A stretch of DNA of 64,000 bases from Hymenobacter aerophilus DSM 13606 (GTDB lineage: Bacteria > Bacteroidota > Bacteroidia > Cytophagales > Hymenobacteraceae), in the NCBI RefSeq assembly GCF_000382225.1, contig NZ_KB907802.1, positions 124,001 through 188,000 on the forward strand, in the 5' to 3' direction. Shown here piece by piece: positions 33,678 through 41,156 of the stretch. Within the stretch, counting starts at the first letter, position 1; every line of letters starts with the position of its first letter. A program made the translations under genes and the position numbers. Below the pieces are notes generated by a model. The model made no database searches, had not been told where the DNA came from, and worked only from the letters and a program-made list of their open reading frames with translations.

Positions 33678-34448
33678 TTATTCCGGAAAAGCGGCGGTCA
33701 GCAGCTGCCGGAACAAGGCATCCAACTCGCCAGCCGCGCTGCCCGACCGAAGTACCGGCAGCGACTCCCGCGCCGCCTGGCCCGCCGCCAGCTCGGCCCG
33801 GAAAAACGCCGTCAGTGCTTCCGGCCGCGCTGTTACCGTTTTTTCGTTCGCCCCGGCCTTGCGCCGCAGCAGCTCGTCTACTTCCGCCTCCAGGGCCGGG
33901 GGCAATAGCACCCGCAGTGGGGCAAACTCCATGGGCGGCATGGTCTGCCGCTCCCGAATCCAGCGGGCGGCCAGCGCCGAGCGCAGGGCGTAGAACAGCC
34001 GCTTCAGGCGCACGTCCTCGCCCGTCAAATCCTGCTCCACCCCCCGCCGCAGCTGGCCCAGGTAATGGTGCAGTCCGGCCTTCAGGTTGAAGGTGGCCGG
34101 GAGCAGCGGGGCCAGTTGGGCCCGGAAATCCAGGCCCTCGTGGTACACTACCGGCGACTGCAGCCACTCGAACAGGGCGGCATTGGAGCCGCGCAGCAGC
34201 CGCAGGGCCTTGCGCAGCTCCCAGCCGGCCAGGTCCAGCTCATCATCGACCGGGAAGTTGAGCGTATCGGGGCCCTCGTCCAGCGTGAGGTACCAGGCGG
34301 CCGGGTGGCAGTAGATGAAGCGCACGTCGTAGTCCGAATCGGGCGAGGGAAAGCCCCAGGCCCGGCTGCCCGACTCGCAGGCGTAGAGGATGCGGATGTC
34401 GTGCGTGGCTTCGAGCTGACGGAGGGCGGTTTGGATGCGGGCGAGCAT
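33678..34448 (-). CDS. Second nucleotidyltransferase of the same superfamily
   Basis: The 256-residue protein has ACESGSRAWGFPSPDSDYDVRF, the same GS...D-x-D active site as its neighbour, then FPVDDELDLAGWELRKALRL and a helical C-terminus. It belongs to the same YcgL-like superfamily but is clearly diverged, so the pair is not a recent duplication. I chose MLARIQTALRQL (34448) as start. It is 64 bases upstream of the other nucleotidyltransferase and diverges from the toxin gene at 34495 with only 46 bases between the two starts, so promoters must overlap. Confidence 0.78.
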   Translation of the reverse strand: MLARIQTALRQLEATHDIRILYACESGSRAWGFPSPDSDYDVRFIYCHPAAWYLTLDEGPDTLNFPVDDELDLAGWELRKALRLLRGSNAALFEWLQSPVVYHEGLDFRAQLAPLLPATFNLKAGLHHYLGQLRRGVEQDLTGEDVRLKRLFYALRSALAARWIRERQTMPPMEFAPLRVLLPPALEAEVDELLRRKAGANEKTVTARPEALTAFFRAELAAGQAARESLPVLRSGSAAGELDALFRQLLTAAFPE

Positions 34449-34494
34449 GGAGTTTCTTAAACAGGAAACCTTATCTTGGCTGAAAGTGTCCCCC

Positions 34495-34836
34495 ATGAAA
34501 GAGAAGTTTCAGGTTCAGCTCTCCGGCGAAGTACGGGAGTTTATCGGAGGTTTAGATGCGAAGGCTCGCGAAAAGGTGCTCTACAACATCCGCAAGGCCC
34601 AACTGCTCAACGACCAGGAGCTGTTTAAAAAGCTGACCGATGGGATATGGGAATTCAGAACCTTATTCAACAAAACCCACTACCGGATTTTTGCCTTTTG
34701 GGACAAGTCCGGGCCGGTGGATACGCTGGTGCTGACCACGCACGGCCTCATCAAGAAAACCGGTAAAACGCCCCAGGCCGACCTGGACAAAGCCGAAAGA
34801 ATCCGCAGAATCTACTTCGAACAGAAAACCAACTAG
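34495..34836 (+). CDS. HigB/RelE-type toxin (Gp49-like)
   Basis: The 113-residue protein has the phage Gp49-like RelE fold: FIGGLDAKAREKVLYNIRKA, KKLTDGIWEFRTLFNKTHYR, IFAFWDKSGPVDTLVLTTHG, LIKKTGKTPQADLDKAERIR. These ribosome-dependent mRNA-cutting toxins are paired with an Xre antitoxin encoded just downstream, as here with a 2-base gap. The start MKEKFQVQ at 34495 follows family length. As an RNA-cutting toxin next to RNA repair genes, it is of interest. Confidence 0.88.
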   Translation: MKEKFQVQLSGEVREFIGGLDAKAREKVLYNIRKAQLLNDQELFKKLTDGIWEFRTLFNKTHYRIFAFWDKSGPVDTLVLTTHGLIKKTGKTPQADLDKAERIRRIYFEQKTN

Positions 34837-34838
34837 CC

Positions 34839-35168
34839 ATGAAAACCGACGAGCAGCTGCAGTTTTATTCCCTTGACGAAGTCGTGAACGAGCACATCGG
34901 CGTCATCGGCACTCCTAAGCGTGAAGCCTTCGAGGAGGAGCTCCGCCTGGACCTGCTGGGCAAAGCCATCAAGCAGGCCCGCCTGCAACGCCACCTGACC
35001 CAGCAGCAGCTCGGGGAGCTGGTGGGCGTGCAGAAGGCCCAGATTTCCAAGCTGGAAAACAACCTGACCGATGCACGTTTTGACACGGTGATGAAGGTGT
35101 TCAAGGCGCTGAATGCGAAGGTCAATTTCAGCGTGGAGTTGCTGAATCAGAGCGCAGTTATACGCTAA
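34839..35168 (+). CDS. HigA-type Xre antitoxin
   Basis: The 109-residue protein has an acidic N-terminus and a clear helix-turn-helix: LGKAIKQARLQRHLTQQQLG, ELVGVQKAQISKLENNLTDA, RFDTVMKVFKALNAKVNFSV. It is the downstream antitoxin of the HigB-like toxin and should bind the operon promoter near 34450-34490, which is shared with the divergent nucleotidyltransferase gene. That may give the antitoxin control over the nucleotidyltransferase too. Confidence 0.88.
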   Translation: MKTDEQLQFYSLDEVVNEHIGVIGTPKREAFEEELRLDLLGKAIKQARLQRHLTQQQLGELVGVQKAQISKLENNLTDARFDTVMKVFKALNAKVNFSVELLNQSAVIR

Positions 35169-35197
35169 GTCGTTGCCTGTATTGGTGGCGCTTCCTA

Positions 35198-35253
35198 CGC
35201 AACAGCGCCTTATGCCGCAGCAGTAGCTGAAGCACAAGGCGCTGTTGCGTTTT
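35198..35253 (+). terminator. Terminator of the toxin-antitoxin operon
   Basis: CGCAACAGCGCCTT and AAGGCGCTGTTGCG form a perfect 14-bp stem with a 24-base loop, followed by TTTT. Confidence 0.8.
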
Positions 35254-35261
35254 GCCAGGAA

Positions 35262-35880
35262 CTAAACGACTATGGACTGTAAGTCCATAGGTTTGCTTTC
35301 CGAATGGAATTCGGTGGTTTCGGCTAAAGCCGACTGAAAGAAGACCACTACAAGTGGCTCACTCCAGAATAAAATTCTCATCTCCATTGGGCTGGTCCTT
35401 GTGATGGTTTAGGTACGCTTCGAGTAGCTCATCGGTGATGTTGCCCACGCTCCAAGCACCGTAGCCAATGCCCCAGAAATGGCCGCCCCAGTACCGACGC
35501 TTCACCTCGGGAAACTCTTGTAGCAATAACTTGGCACTACGCCCTTTTAACCGACGCATCAACTCACTGAGCGCCAAGGAAGGAGGGTACGACACATGCA
35601 AATGGATGTGGTCTTTGCTCACTACCCCTTTCAAAATGCGTACGTCCAGCGCATTACACGTCTGGCGCAGCAAGTCCCGGCAGCGCAGCTGCACGTCGCC
35701 GGTCAGCACCTGATAGCGATATTTGGTGCTCCATACCAGATGCACTTCCAGTTTGTGAACCGAATGACTACCTGTTCGCTGCTTCATCATGCAAAGCTAC
35801 CAAACACGTAAAGGTGAGTAGCAACTAAAGTCTTGCCCTGAAGGGCATAGCTTTAACTAGCGTGCTTGAAAAGTAAAGCA
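35262..35880 (-). mobile_element. IS200/IS605-type element with transposase only (approximate ends)
   Basis: A TnpA gene is flanked by two hairpins of the kind used as end signals by Y1 transposases: CTATGGACT GTA AGTCCATAG at 35270-35290 and GCCCTGAAGGGC inside AAAG...CTTT at 35827-35854. A third small stem TCGGCTAAAGCCGA lies near 35320. No TnpB gene is present. Exact ends need an empty site. Confidence 0.75.
35359..35787 (-). CDS. tnpA: IS200-family Y1 transposase TnpA
   Basis: The 142-residue protein is a complete Y1 HUH transposase: HLVWSTKYRYQVL near the start, the HUH metal motif in KDHIHLHVSYPPSL, RRLKGRSAKLLLQEFP, WGGHFWGIGYGAWSVGN, and the catalytic Tyr in LLEAYLNHHKDQ. It works on single-stranded DNA at replication forks by peel-and-paste. 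I chose the second Met codon because MKQRTGSHS is the usual opening. Length and motifs are intact, so it may be active. Confidence 0.92.
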   Translation of the reverse strand: MKQRTGSHSVHKLEVHLVWSTKYRYQVLTGDVQLRCRDLLRQTCNALDVRILKGVVSKDHIHLHVSYPPSLALSELMRRLKGRSAKLLLQEFPEVKRRYWGGHFWGIGYGAWSVGNITDELLEAYLNHHKDQPNGDENFILE

Positions 35881-35913
35881 CCTATATCCAGGTCGAAATC
35901 CTGATGCTCTAAT

Positions 35914-38556
35914 CTACAGCCGCGGGTCCACGGCCTCGCTCTCCAGGGCCAGCACGCCAAACACGCACTGGTGCACCCGGCGCAGCGGCTGGCCGGCTAC
36001 GAAGCGCTCCAGGCCTTCTACTCCCAGGGCAAACTCGCGCAGGGCCAGGTTGCGCTTGGCTTTCACGTTGCGCTGCTTGAGCCGCTCGATGTTGCCGGGC
36101 AGCAGGTAGTCGGGCCCGTAGATAATGCGCAGGTACTCGCGGCCCCGGCACTTGAGCGCCGGCTGCAGCAGACCCTTGCGGTTGCTGGTCACGAAGTCGT
36201 AGGGCTTCACCACCATGCCTTCGCCCCCGGCCGCGGTCAGCTCGGTCCACCACTGGATGGCGGCTTCCACTTCGGCCGGGTCGTTTAGCGGCACTACCCG
36301 GTAGGGCGTGGCGCGCAGCAGGCCGGGGTCGGCCAGGGCGAGCGTGCGCAGCGTTTCCATGTGCCAGGCATGGTCACGGTCGAAGTAGGTCTGGCCCTCG
36401 GTGGCCAGCAGATGGAACGGGGCCAGGCGCAGATCTTCCAGCCCATTGACGGGCCAGCAGTAGCGGCGGTAGGCCTCGGCATAGTCGGTGGCCGCCGCGC
36501 GGCGGGCCGTGGTGCGGGCCAGCAGCGCCTCCACCCCGTCCAGCTCGCGGGTGGTGGCCTGCGCCAGCACGGCTTCTACCTGGGGCAGGGCCGCGTTGGC
36601 GGCGGCCGCCACGGCCGCGTACTGGTTTTTGATGAGCTCCTGGGCCTTGGCCGACCAGGGCAGCAGCTCGGCGTCGAGGCACACCCAGTCGGTGTTGAAC
36701 TTGTCCCAGAAGCCGGCGGTGGTCAGCGCATCGCGCAGCTGGGCCAGGAAGGCCGCTTCCAGCGCCGGGTCGGTGAAAAAGTTGCGGCCGGTGCGGGTGT
36801 AGCACTTGCCGATGCCCTCGCCCACCAGCCCCAGCCGGCGCCGGATGGCTTCCTCATCCTGGCCAATGACCACCACTACCCGGCTGCCCATGTGCTTTTC
36901 CTCGCACACCACGCGCTCCACGCCCAGCTGCTGGTAGTAGGCCAGCGCCTCGGCGGGGTGCTCCAGCAGATCGGGCAGATCGGACGTTTCGGTGGGCGAC
37001 ATGGTGGGCGGCAGGTAGAGCAGCCATTTGGGGTGCAGGGCGAAGCGCGACATCACCTCCAGGGCGGCCACGGCATTTTCCTCCCGGATGGTAACGCCGC
37101 GCAGCAGCCGGGTTTCGATGAACTGCTTGCCCGTAACGTCGCGAATATCTAGTTCAGCTTCTAGCTGAAAGCTGTTAGCTGTTAGCTTTTCGTGCGGGCT
37201 GCCCTCATTGCCGGAAAAAGCTAATAGCTGAGCGCTATCAGCTAACAGCTTATAGTTCAACGGGCGCGCCGGCTCACAGTACACCTGGGCGGCGGGCACG
37301 GTTACCAGTTCCCGCTCGGGGTAGCGCAGGGCCGTCAGGCGGCCGCCGAACACGCAGCCCGTGTCGATATCGATGGTGTTGTTGAGCCATTCGGGGTCGG
37401 GTACCGGCGTGTGGCCATAGACTACCAGGGCCCGGCCCCGGTACTCGCGGGCCCACTCGTAGCGCACGGGCAGCCCAAACTCGTCAATCTCACCGGTGCT
37501 TTCACCAAACAGCGCAAACGCCCGCACGGCCCCCGAGCCGCGGCCCTGCATGTCTTCGGTGAGGCCGGCGTGGGCCACGACCAGCTTGCCGCCGTCGAGC
37601 ACGTAGTGGCTCACCAGTCCGTCGAGGAACTGGCGCACCTGCCCCCCGAAGGCGGCGGGTTCATTTTCGAGTTGCTCCAGCGTTTCGGCCAGGCCGTGGT
37701 TGACGGTAACTTTCTTGCCGTTGAGGTGGCGCAGCAGCTTGATGTCGTGGTTGCCGGGCACGCACAGCGCCGAGCCGCCCTGCACCATGCTCATCACCAG
37801 GCGCAGCACCTGCGGGGAGGCGGGGCCGCGGTCCACCAAATCGCCCAGGAACACGGCCCGGCGGCCGGCCGGGGCGGTTACCCGCACGCCCAGGTCACGG
37901 GTGTCTGCCATGGGCTCGGTTTCGACCTGGTAGCCGAGCTGCCCGAGTAGCGTCAACAGCTCGTCGTAGCAGCCGTGCACGTCGCCGATGATATCGAAGG
38001 GGCCGGTTTCGTCCTGCCGGTTGTTGTAGAGCCGGTCGCGCACGATGCTTTGGACCGCGTCGACTTCCTCTACCCCGCGCAGGTGATGGATGTGGCGGAA
38101 GCCTTCCTGCTTGAGGTTGCGCAGGCTTTTGCGCAGGTCCTGACGGTGGCGGGCGACTACGTGGGGCCCCAGGTGCCGGCGTTCGGGGCGGTCGGCATTG
38201 CGCCCGTGGGCCACGGCGTCGGGCACGTCGAGCACGATGGCAACGGGCAGCACGTGGTACTGGCGGGCCAGCGCGATGAGCGGCTTGCGCCCTTCGGCCT
38301 GCACGTTGGTGGCGTCGACGACGGTGAGCAGCCCGCGCTTGAGGCGCTTGGCCACCAGGTAGTGGAGCAACCCAAAGGCATCCTGGCTGGCCGACTGGTC
38401 GTTCTCATCGTCGGCCACCAGCCCCCGGCAGGCATCCGACGAGACGATTTCGGTGGGCTTGAACAAGCGCCGCGCAAACGTGGACTTGCCGGCACCCGTG
38501 CTGCCGATGAGGAGAATGAGGGAGAGTTCGGGGAGCTTGATAGTATCTTGGGGCAT
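35914..38556 (-). CDS. pnkp: Polynucleotide kinase-phosphatase-ligase of bacterial RNA repair
   Basis: The 880-residue protein has the three Pnkp modules in order. The kinase (1-170) has P-loop GSTGAGKST. The metallophosphatase (about 190-440) has DVHGC, GDLVDRGP, GNHD, HAG and GHTP. The C-terminal adenylyltransferase/ligase-like part has KHMGSR with the Lys nucleophile near 553. With Hen1 it repairs tRNA cut by ribotoxins. Residues about 432-470, between phosphatase and ligase, are encoded by a palindromic repeat inserted in frame. hen1 lies upstream on the same strand but an AT-rich DUF3800 gene on the other strand separates them, so the two are probably transcribed separately. Confidence 0.93.
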   Translation of the reverse strand: MPQDTIKLPELSLILLIGSTGAGKSTFARRLFKPTEIVSSDACRGLVADDENDQSASQDAFGLLHYLVAKRLKRGLLTVVDATNVQAEGRKPLIALARQYHVLPVAIVLDVPDAVAHGRNADRPERRHLGPHVVARHRQDLRKSLRNLKQEGFRHIHHLRGVEEVDAVQSIVRDRLYNNRQDETGPFDIIGDVHGCYDELLTLLGQLGYQVETEPMADTRDLGVRVTAPAGRRAVFLGDLVDRGPASPQVLRLVMSMVQGGSALCVPGNHDIKLLRHLNGKKVTVNHGLAETLEQLENEPAAFGGQVRQFLDGLVSHYVLDGGKLVVAHAGLTEDMQGRGSGAVRAFALFGESTGEIDEFGLPVRYEWAREYRGRALVVYGHTPVPDPEWLNNTIDIDTGCVFGGRLTALRYPERELVTVPAAQVYCEPARPLNYKLLADSAQLLAFSGNEGSPHEKLTANSFQLEAELDIRDVTGKQFIETRLLRGVTIREENAVAALEVMSRFALHPKWLLYLPPTMSPTETSDLPDLLEHPAEALAYYQQLGVERVVCEEKHMGSRVVVVIGQDEEAIRRRLGLVGEGIGKCYTRTGRNFFTDPALEAAFLAQLRDALTTAGFWDKFNTDWVCLDAELLPWSAKAQELIKNQYAAVAAAANAALPQVEAVLAQATTRELDGVEALLARTTARRAAATDYAEAYRRYCWPVNGLEDLRLAPFHLLATEGQTYFDRDHAWHMETLRTLALADPGLLRATPYRVVPLNDPAEVEAAIQWWTELTAAGGEGMVVKPYDFVTSNRKGLLQPALKCRGREYLRIIYGPDYLLPGNIERLKQRNVKAKRNLALREFALGVEGLERFVAGQPLRRVHQCVFGVLALESEAVDPRL
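37170..37250. repeat. Palindromic repeat inserted in frame inside pnkp
   Basis: Outer arms AGCTGTTAGCTG (37170-37181) and CAGCTAACAGCT (37239-37250), inner arms TTAGCTTTT (37182-37190) and AAAAGCTAA (37216-37224). The same words form intergenic repeats at 10312-10340 and 25997-26023. The open frame is kept, adding about 37 residues to a domain linker. Confidence 0.85.
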
Positions 38557-38576
38557 TGTTTTCGTTGTAACAGCAC

Positions 38577-38612
38577 CAGCTCAATGGAGCTGTTTGTTTC
38601 GTGCTAAATTTG
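38577..38612 (+). promoter_or_regulatory. Control region between pnkp and the DUF3800 gene
   Basis: CAGCTC AATG GAGCTG (38577-38592) is a 6-bp inverted repeat 20 bases from the pnkp start, an operator-like site. TAAATTTG (38605-38612) is a perfect -7 box for the DUF3800 gene, whose ATG is 40 bases on. Confidence 0.5.
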
Positions 38613-38651
38613 GCTTAGTCTACCAGCACTTTCAATCTAATCAGCTCAAAC

Positions 38652-39416
38652 ATGGGATATTTTTACATTGATGACAGTGTTCACAACGATGCAGGATTTA
38701 TCATCGCAGCCTGTGTCTATACTAAAAATGACCTAACGAGTGAAATAGATATCATCATCGAAAAGCATGGTTATGATAAAAATCATTTTGAACATAAAAG
38801 TGGTGCCTCTTACTCAAGGGATTCAAATAAAGCCAAAGTCAGAGATGACCTTGAGCTATTGCTTACACATTATTGCAAATTAGGAGTAGTTGTTGTTCCC
38901 AGCGATAGAAGAGAAGAACTTGGATTCGAGTGCATTAAAGCAATTAAAGCGTTCATTAATTATAATGAGCTTGACAGTGCAAATGAAGTACACTTTGACC
39001 AAGGTCATTTTACTTCTATGCAGAAAGCTCGTGCTGCTATTGATAGTCAGGATTTCACCAACACCGACTTTTTCTTAGAGCAAGACTCGAAGCTTATCAA
39101 AGGAATACAACTTGCAGACTTAGCCGCTCATACTGCATCTATAAATTTTAAGTCCATGCTAGGCCTCATAACCAAGATTGTGAAATCAGGAGAAAATTCA
39201 GGCTACGACCCTAATTCGGATATGGAACTTGGTTTTGAAATGTGGTCAACTCTACGATATTCTTTTTTCAATGAAGGCTATACATTAGACTCAAGCAATG
39301 ACTCTAATGTCAGAGTTGAACCCTTCGGTCTATATGTATCCGACTTATGCTCCGATAAATTGCAAGAAAACGCGAGACAAGCATTTGCGTCGGTTTATCT
39401 AGGGTGCATCCATTAA
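38652..39416 (+). CDS. DUF3800 protein, AT-rich insertion in the RNA repair cassette
   Basis: The 254-residue protein starts MGYFYIDDSVHNDAGFIIAA and has the DUF3800 pattern: an acidic residue pair after YI, a middle Asp/Glu set, and GIQLADLAAHTASINF, the family Q-x-AD-L motif. DUF3800 proteins have an RNase H-like fold and often occur with defence or mobile genes; activity is mostly untested. GC is strikingly lower than both flanking genes, which marks recent transfer. Its stop overlaps the hen1 stop by 4 bases in convergent orientation. Confidence 0.78.
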   Translation: MGYFYIDDSVHNDAGFIIAACVYTKNDLTSEIDIIIEKHGYDKNHFEHKSGASYSRDSNKAKVRDDLELLLTHYCKLGVVVVPSDRREELGFECIKAIKAFINYNELDSANEVHFDQGHFTSMQKARAAIDSQDFTNTDFFLEQDSKLIKGIQLADLAAHTASINFKSMLGLITKIVKSGENSGYDPNSDMELGFEMWSTLRYSFFNEGYTLDSSNDSNVRVEPFGLYVSDLCSDKLQENARQAFASVYLGCIH

Positions 39417-40861
39417 CTTTTTTCGCTTTCAAACACCGCCATCTGCGACGGGGCGCCCACGCCTTCCACTTCCTCGCCCATGCTTTCCAGGCGGAGCTGG
39501 TAGCCGTGGCGCTCGGCCACCCCGGCGGCCCAGGCGGCAAACTCGGCGCGGGTCCACTCGAAGCGGTGGTCGGTGTGGCGGAACTCACCGGCGTTGAGCT
39601 TCTCGAAGAGCTGGTTGTAGTCGGCGTTGGGGCTCGTGACGAACACGTGCGCCGGGCGGGCCTGCCCGAAGACGACCTCCTCCAGGGCAGCCAGGCGGTT
39701 TTCGTCGAGGTGCTCAATCACTTCCACTAGCGCCGCCGCATCGAAGCCAGTGAGGCGCTCGTCGCGGTAGAGCAACGAGCCCTGGATGAGTTCGAGGCGG
39801 GCGCGCTGGCGCGGGGGCATCTCGTCGAGGTGCAGGCGCTGGGCGGCCCGGCTCAGGGCCTGGTGGGATACGTCCATGCCCAGGATGAACTCGATTTTGG
39901 GCTGGCGCAGCAACAGGCGCAGGAGCTTGCCTTCGCCGCAGCCCAGGTCGAGCACGCGCTTGGGCCCGAGCTGGTAGATTTCGTCGGCCACCTGCTGCAG
40001 CCGCTGGTCGTGCAGCGAGAGTTTGGGCTCCGGGCTGTCGGCAGCCACCGTATCGGCCGTTACGGGCGCGGTTATGGTGCTGGCATCGACCGGCTCCGCT
40101 TCCTGGGTGGGCTCTGCTCCTTCTTCGTCTTTGAGCAGCTGCTTGAGCGTGGGGTTGACGTAAGCGGCCAGGTAGCGCAGGTAGCGGCGGGTGATGAAGT
40201 CGCGTTCGGGGTGCCGGGGCAGCCAGTCGGCACCCTTGCGCAGCAGCTTTTCGGCCTCGTTTTCGCCAACGTAGTAGTGCTTGTCGTTGTCGAGCACCGG
40301 CAGCAGCACGTAGAGGTGGGTCAGCACGTCCTGCAGGCGCAGGCGCTCGTGGCGCAGGTGCAGGGTGTAGTAGCGGCTGTCGCCCCACTCGGGCATGGTG
40401 GGGTCGAGCGGCGTGGTTTCAATCTGCACTTCATACCCCAGGGGCTCGAAGAGGCGGCGGGGCCAGTCGGGGCCGGGGGCCGATACCACAGCCACCTTCA
40501 CTTCCAGGGGCAGGGCCTGCTCGGGCAGGTTCGGGCGGTCTTTGCAGGTGCCGTTCATGGCCGTGCCGAAGGCCTTGCTCAGGGCGGCGCTCAGGAAGGA
40601 CGAGGCCACGTAGGGCCGGTCGTTGACGTACTGCTCGAGCGCGAACCCGTCGCCGGAAGAGCCGGTCCGGCCGCGGACCAGGCCCACGGGGTCGAGGTCG
40701 AGCAGCAGCGCCGCCGTGCAGCGCTCGGCGGTGGCTTCGGGGTAGAAAATGTGAGCCTGACCACCGGCTATTTCCAGGCTTTGTAAACGGGCCGGGTTCT
40801 TATGCAGCAGGTAGCCCAGGTCGGTGGCGGGCGAATAAGTAGTGGTGATGGTTAGCAGCAT
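39413..40861 (-). CDS. hen1: 3' terminal RNA ribose 2'-O-methyltransferase Hen1
   Basis: The 482-residue protein has the bacterial Hen1 layout. The N-terminal Hen1-L domain opens LLTITTTYSPATDLGYLLHK and has AGGQAHIFYPEATAERCTAA. The C-terminal methyltransferase holds the SAM loop VLDLGCGEGKLLRLL and the metal set VEVIEHLDENRL (Glu, Glu, His) with RHTDHRFEWTRAEF (His). Hen1 methylates the 2'-OH at the cut before Pnkp reseals it, so the repaired tRNA resists the same ribotoxin. The conserved start is MLLTITTTYSP at 40861, 28 bases after a TACATTTG box. An acidic Ala/Thr linker lies between the domains. Confidence 0.94.
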   Translation of the reverse strand: MLLTITTTYSPATDLGYLLHKNPARLQSLEIAGGQAHIFYPEATAERCTAALLLDLDPVGLVRGRTGSSGDGFALEQYVNDRPYVASSFLSAALSKAFGTAMNGTCKDRPNLPEQALPLEVKVAVVSAPGPDWPRRLFEPLGYEVQIETTPLDPTMPEWGDSRYYTLHLRHERLRLQDVLTHLYVLLPVLDNDKHYYVGENEAEKLLRKGADWLPRHPERDFITRRYLRYLAAYVNPTLKQLLKDEEGAEPTQEAEPVDASTITAPVTADTVAADSPEPKLSLHDQRLQQVADEIYQLGPKRVLDLGCGEGKLLRLLLRQPKIEFILGMDVSHQALSRAAQRLHLDEMPPRQRARLELIQGSLLYRDERLTGFDAAALVEVIEHLDENRLAALEEVVFGQARPAHVFVTSPNADYNQLFEKLNAGEFRHTDHRFEWTRAEFAAWAAGVAERHGYQLRLESMGEEVEGVGAPSQMAVFESEKS

Positions 40862-40888
40862 CGGGTAGAATAAACGGCGGCGGAAAGC

Positions 40889-40896
40889 CAAATGTA
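40889..40896 (-). promoter_or_regulatory. -7 promoter element of hen1
   Basis: The reverse strand reads TACATTTG, a perfect TANNTTTG box. RNA would start near 40882, about 20 bases before the ATG. Confidence 0.55.
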
Positions 40897-41156
40897 GGCC
40901 TGCTGGCTGGTTGATTGTTGCACCGGTCTCAAATAATGACGGCTACGATAATCGTTCGGAGCCCTTTTCCGAGCCAGGGTGTAGCGAACTGCCCGGGGCG
41001 GCTGATAGCAGATTCATACTGGCGGTGGGGCGCACGGATAGTTGCTTATTTAAGCAAGGGCGCTGGGAGAAGCCGGGCAAAACAACTTCAAGCGGAAGGA
41101 GCAGGAAAGCAACACCTTGGCAGAAGCGAATGAGCGCTCGTCGTCGTAAGCAAGGC

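Noticed and set aside
35262..35880. TnpB/IscB-type RNA-guided nuclease with omega RNA
   Set aside because: Only a Y1 transposase gene is present; no TnpB or IscB frame exists next to it.
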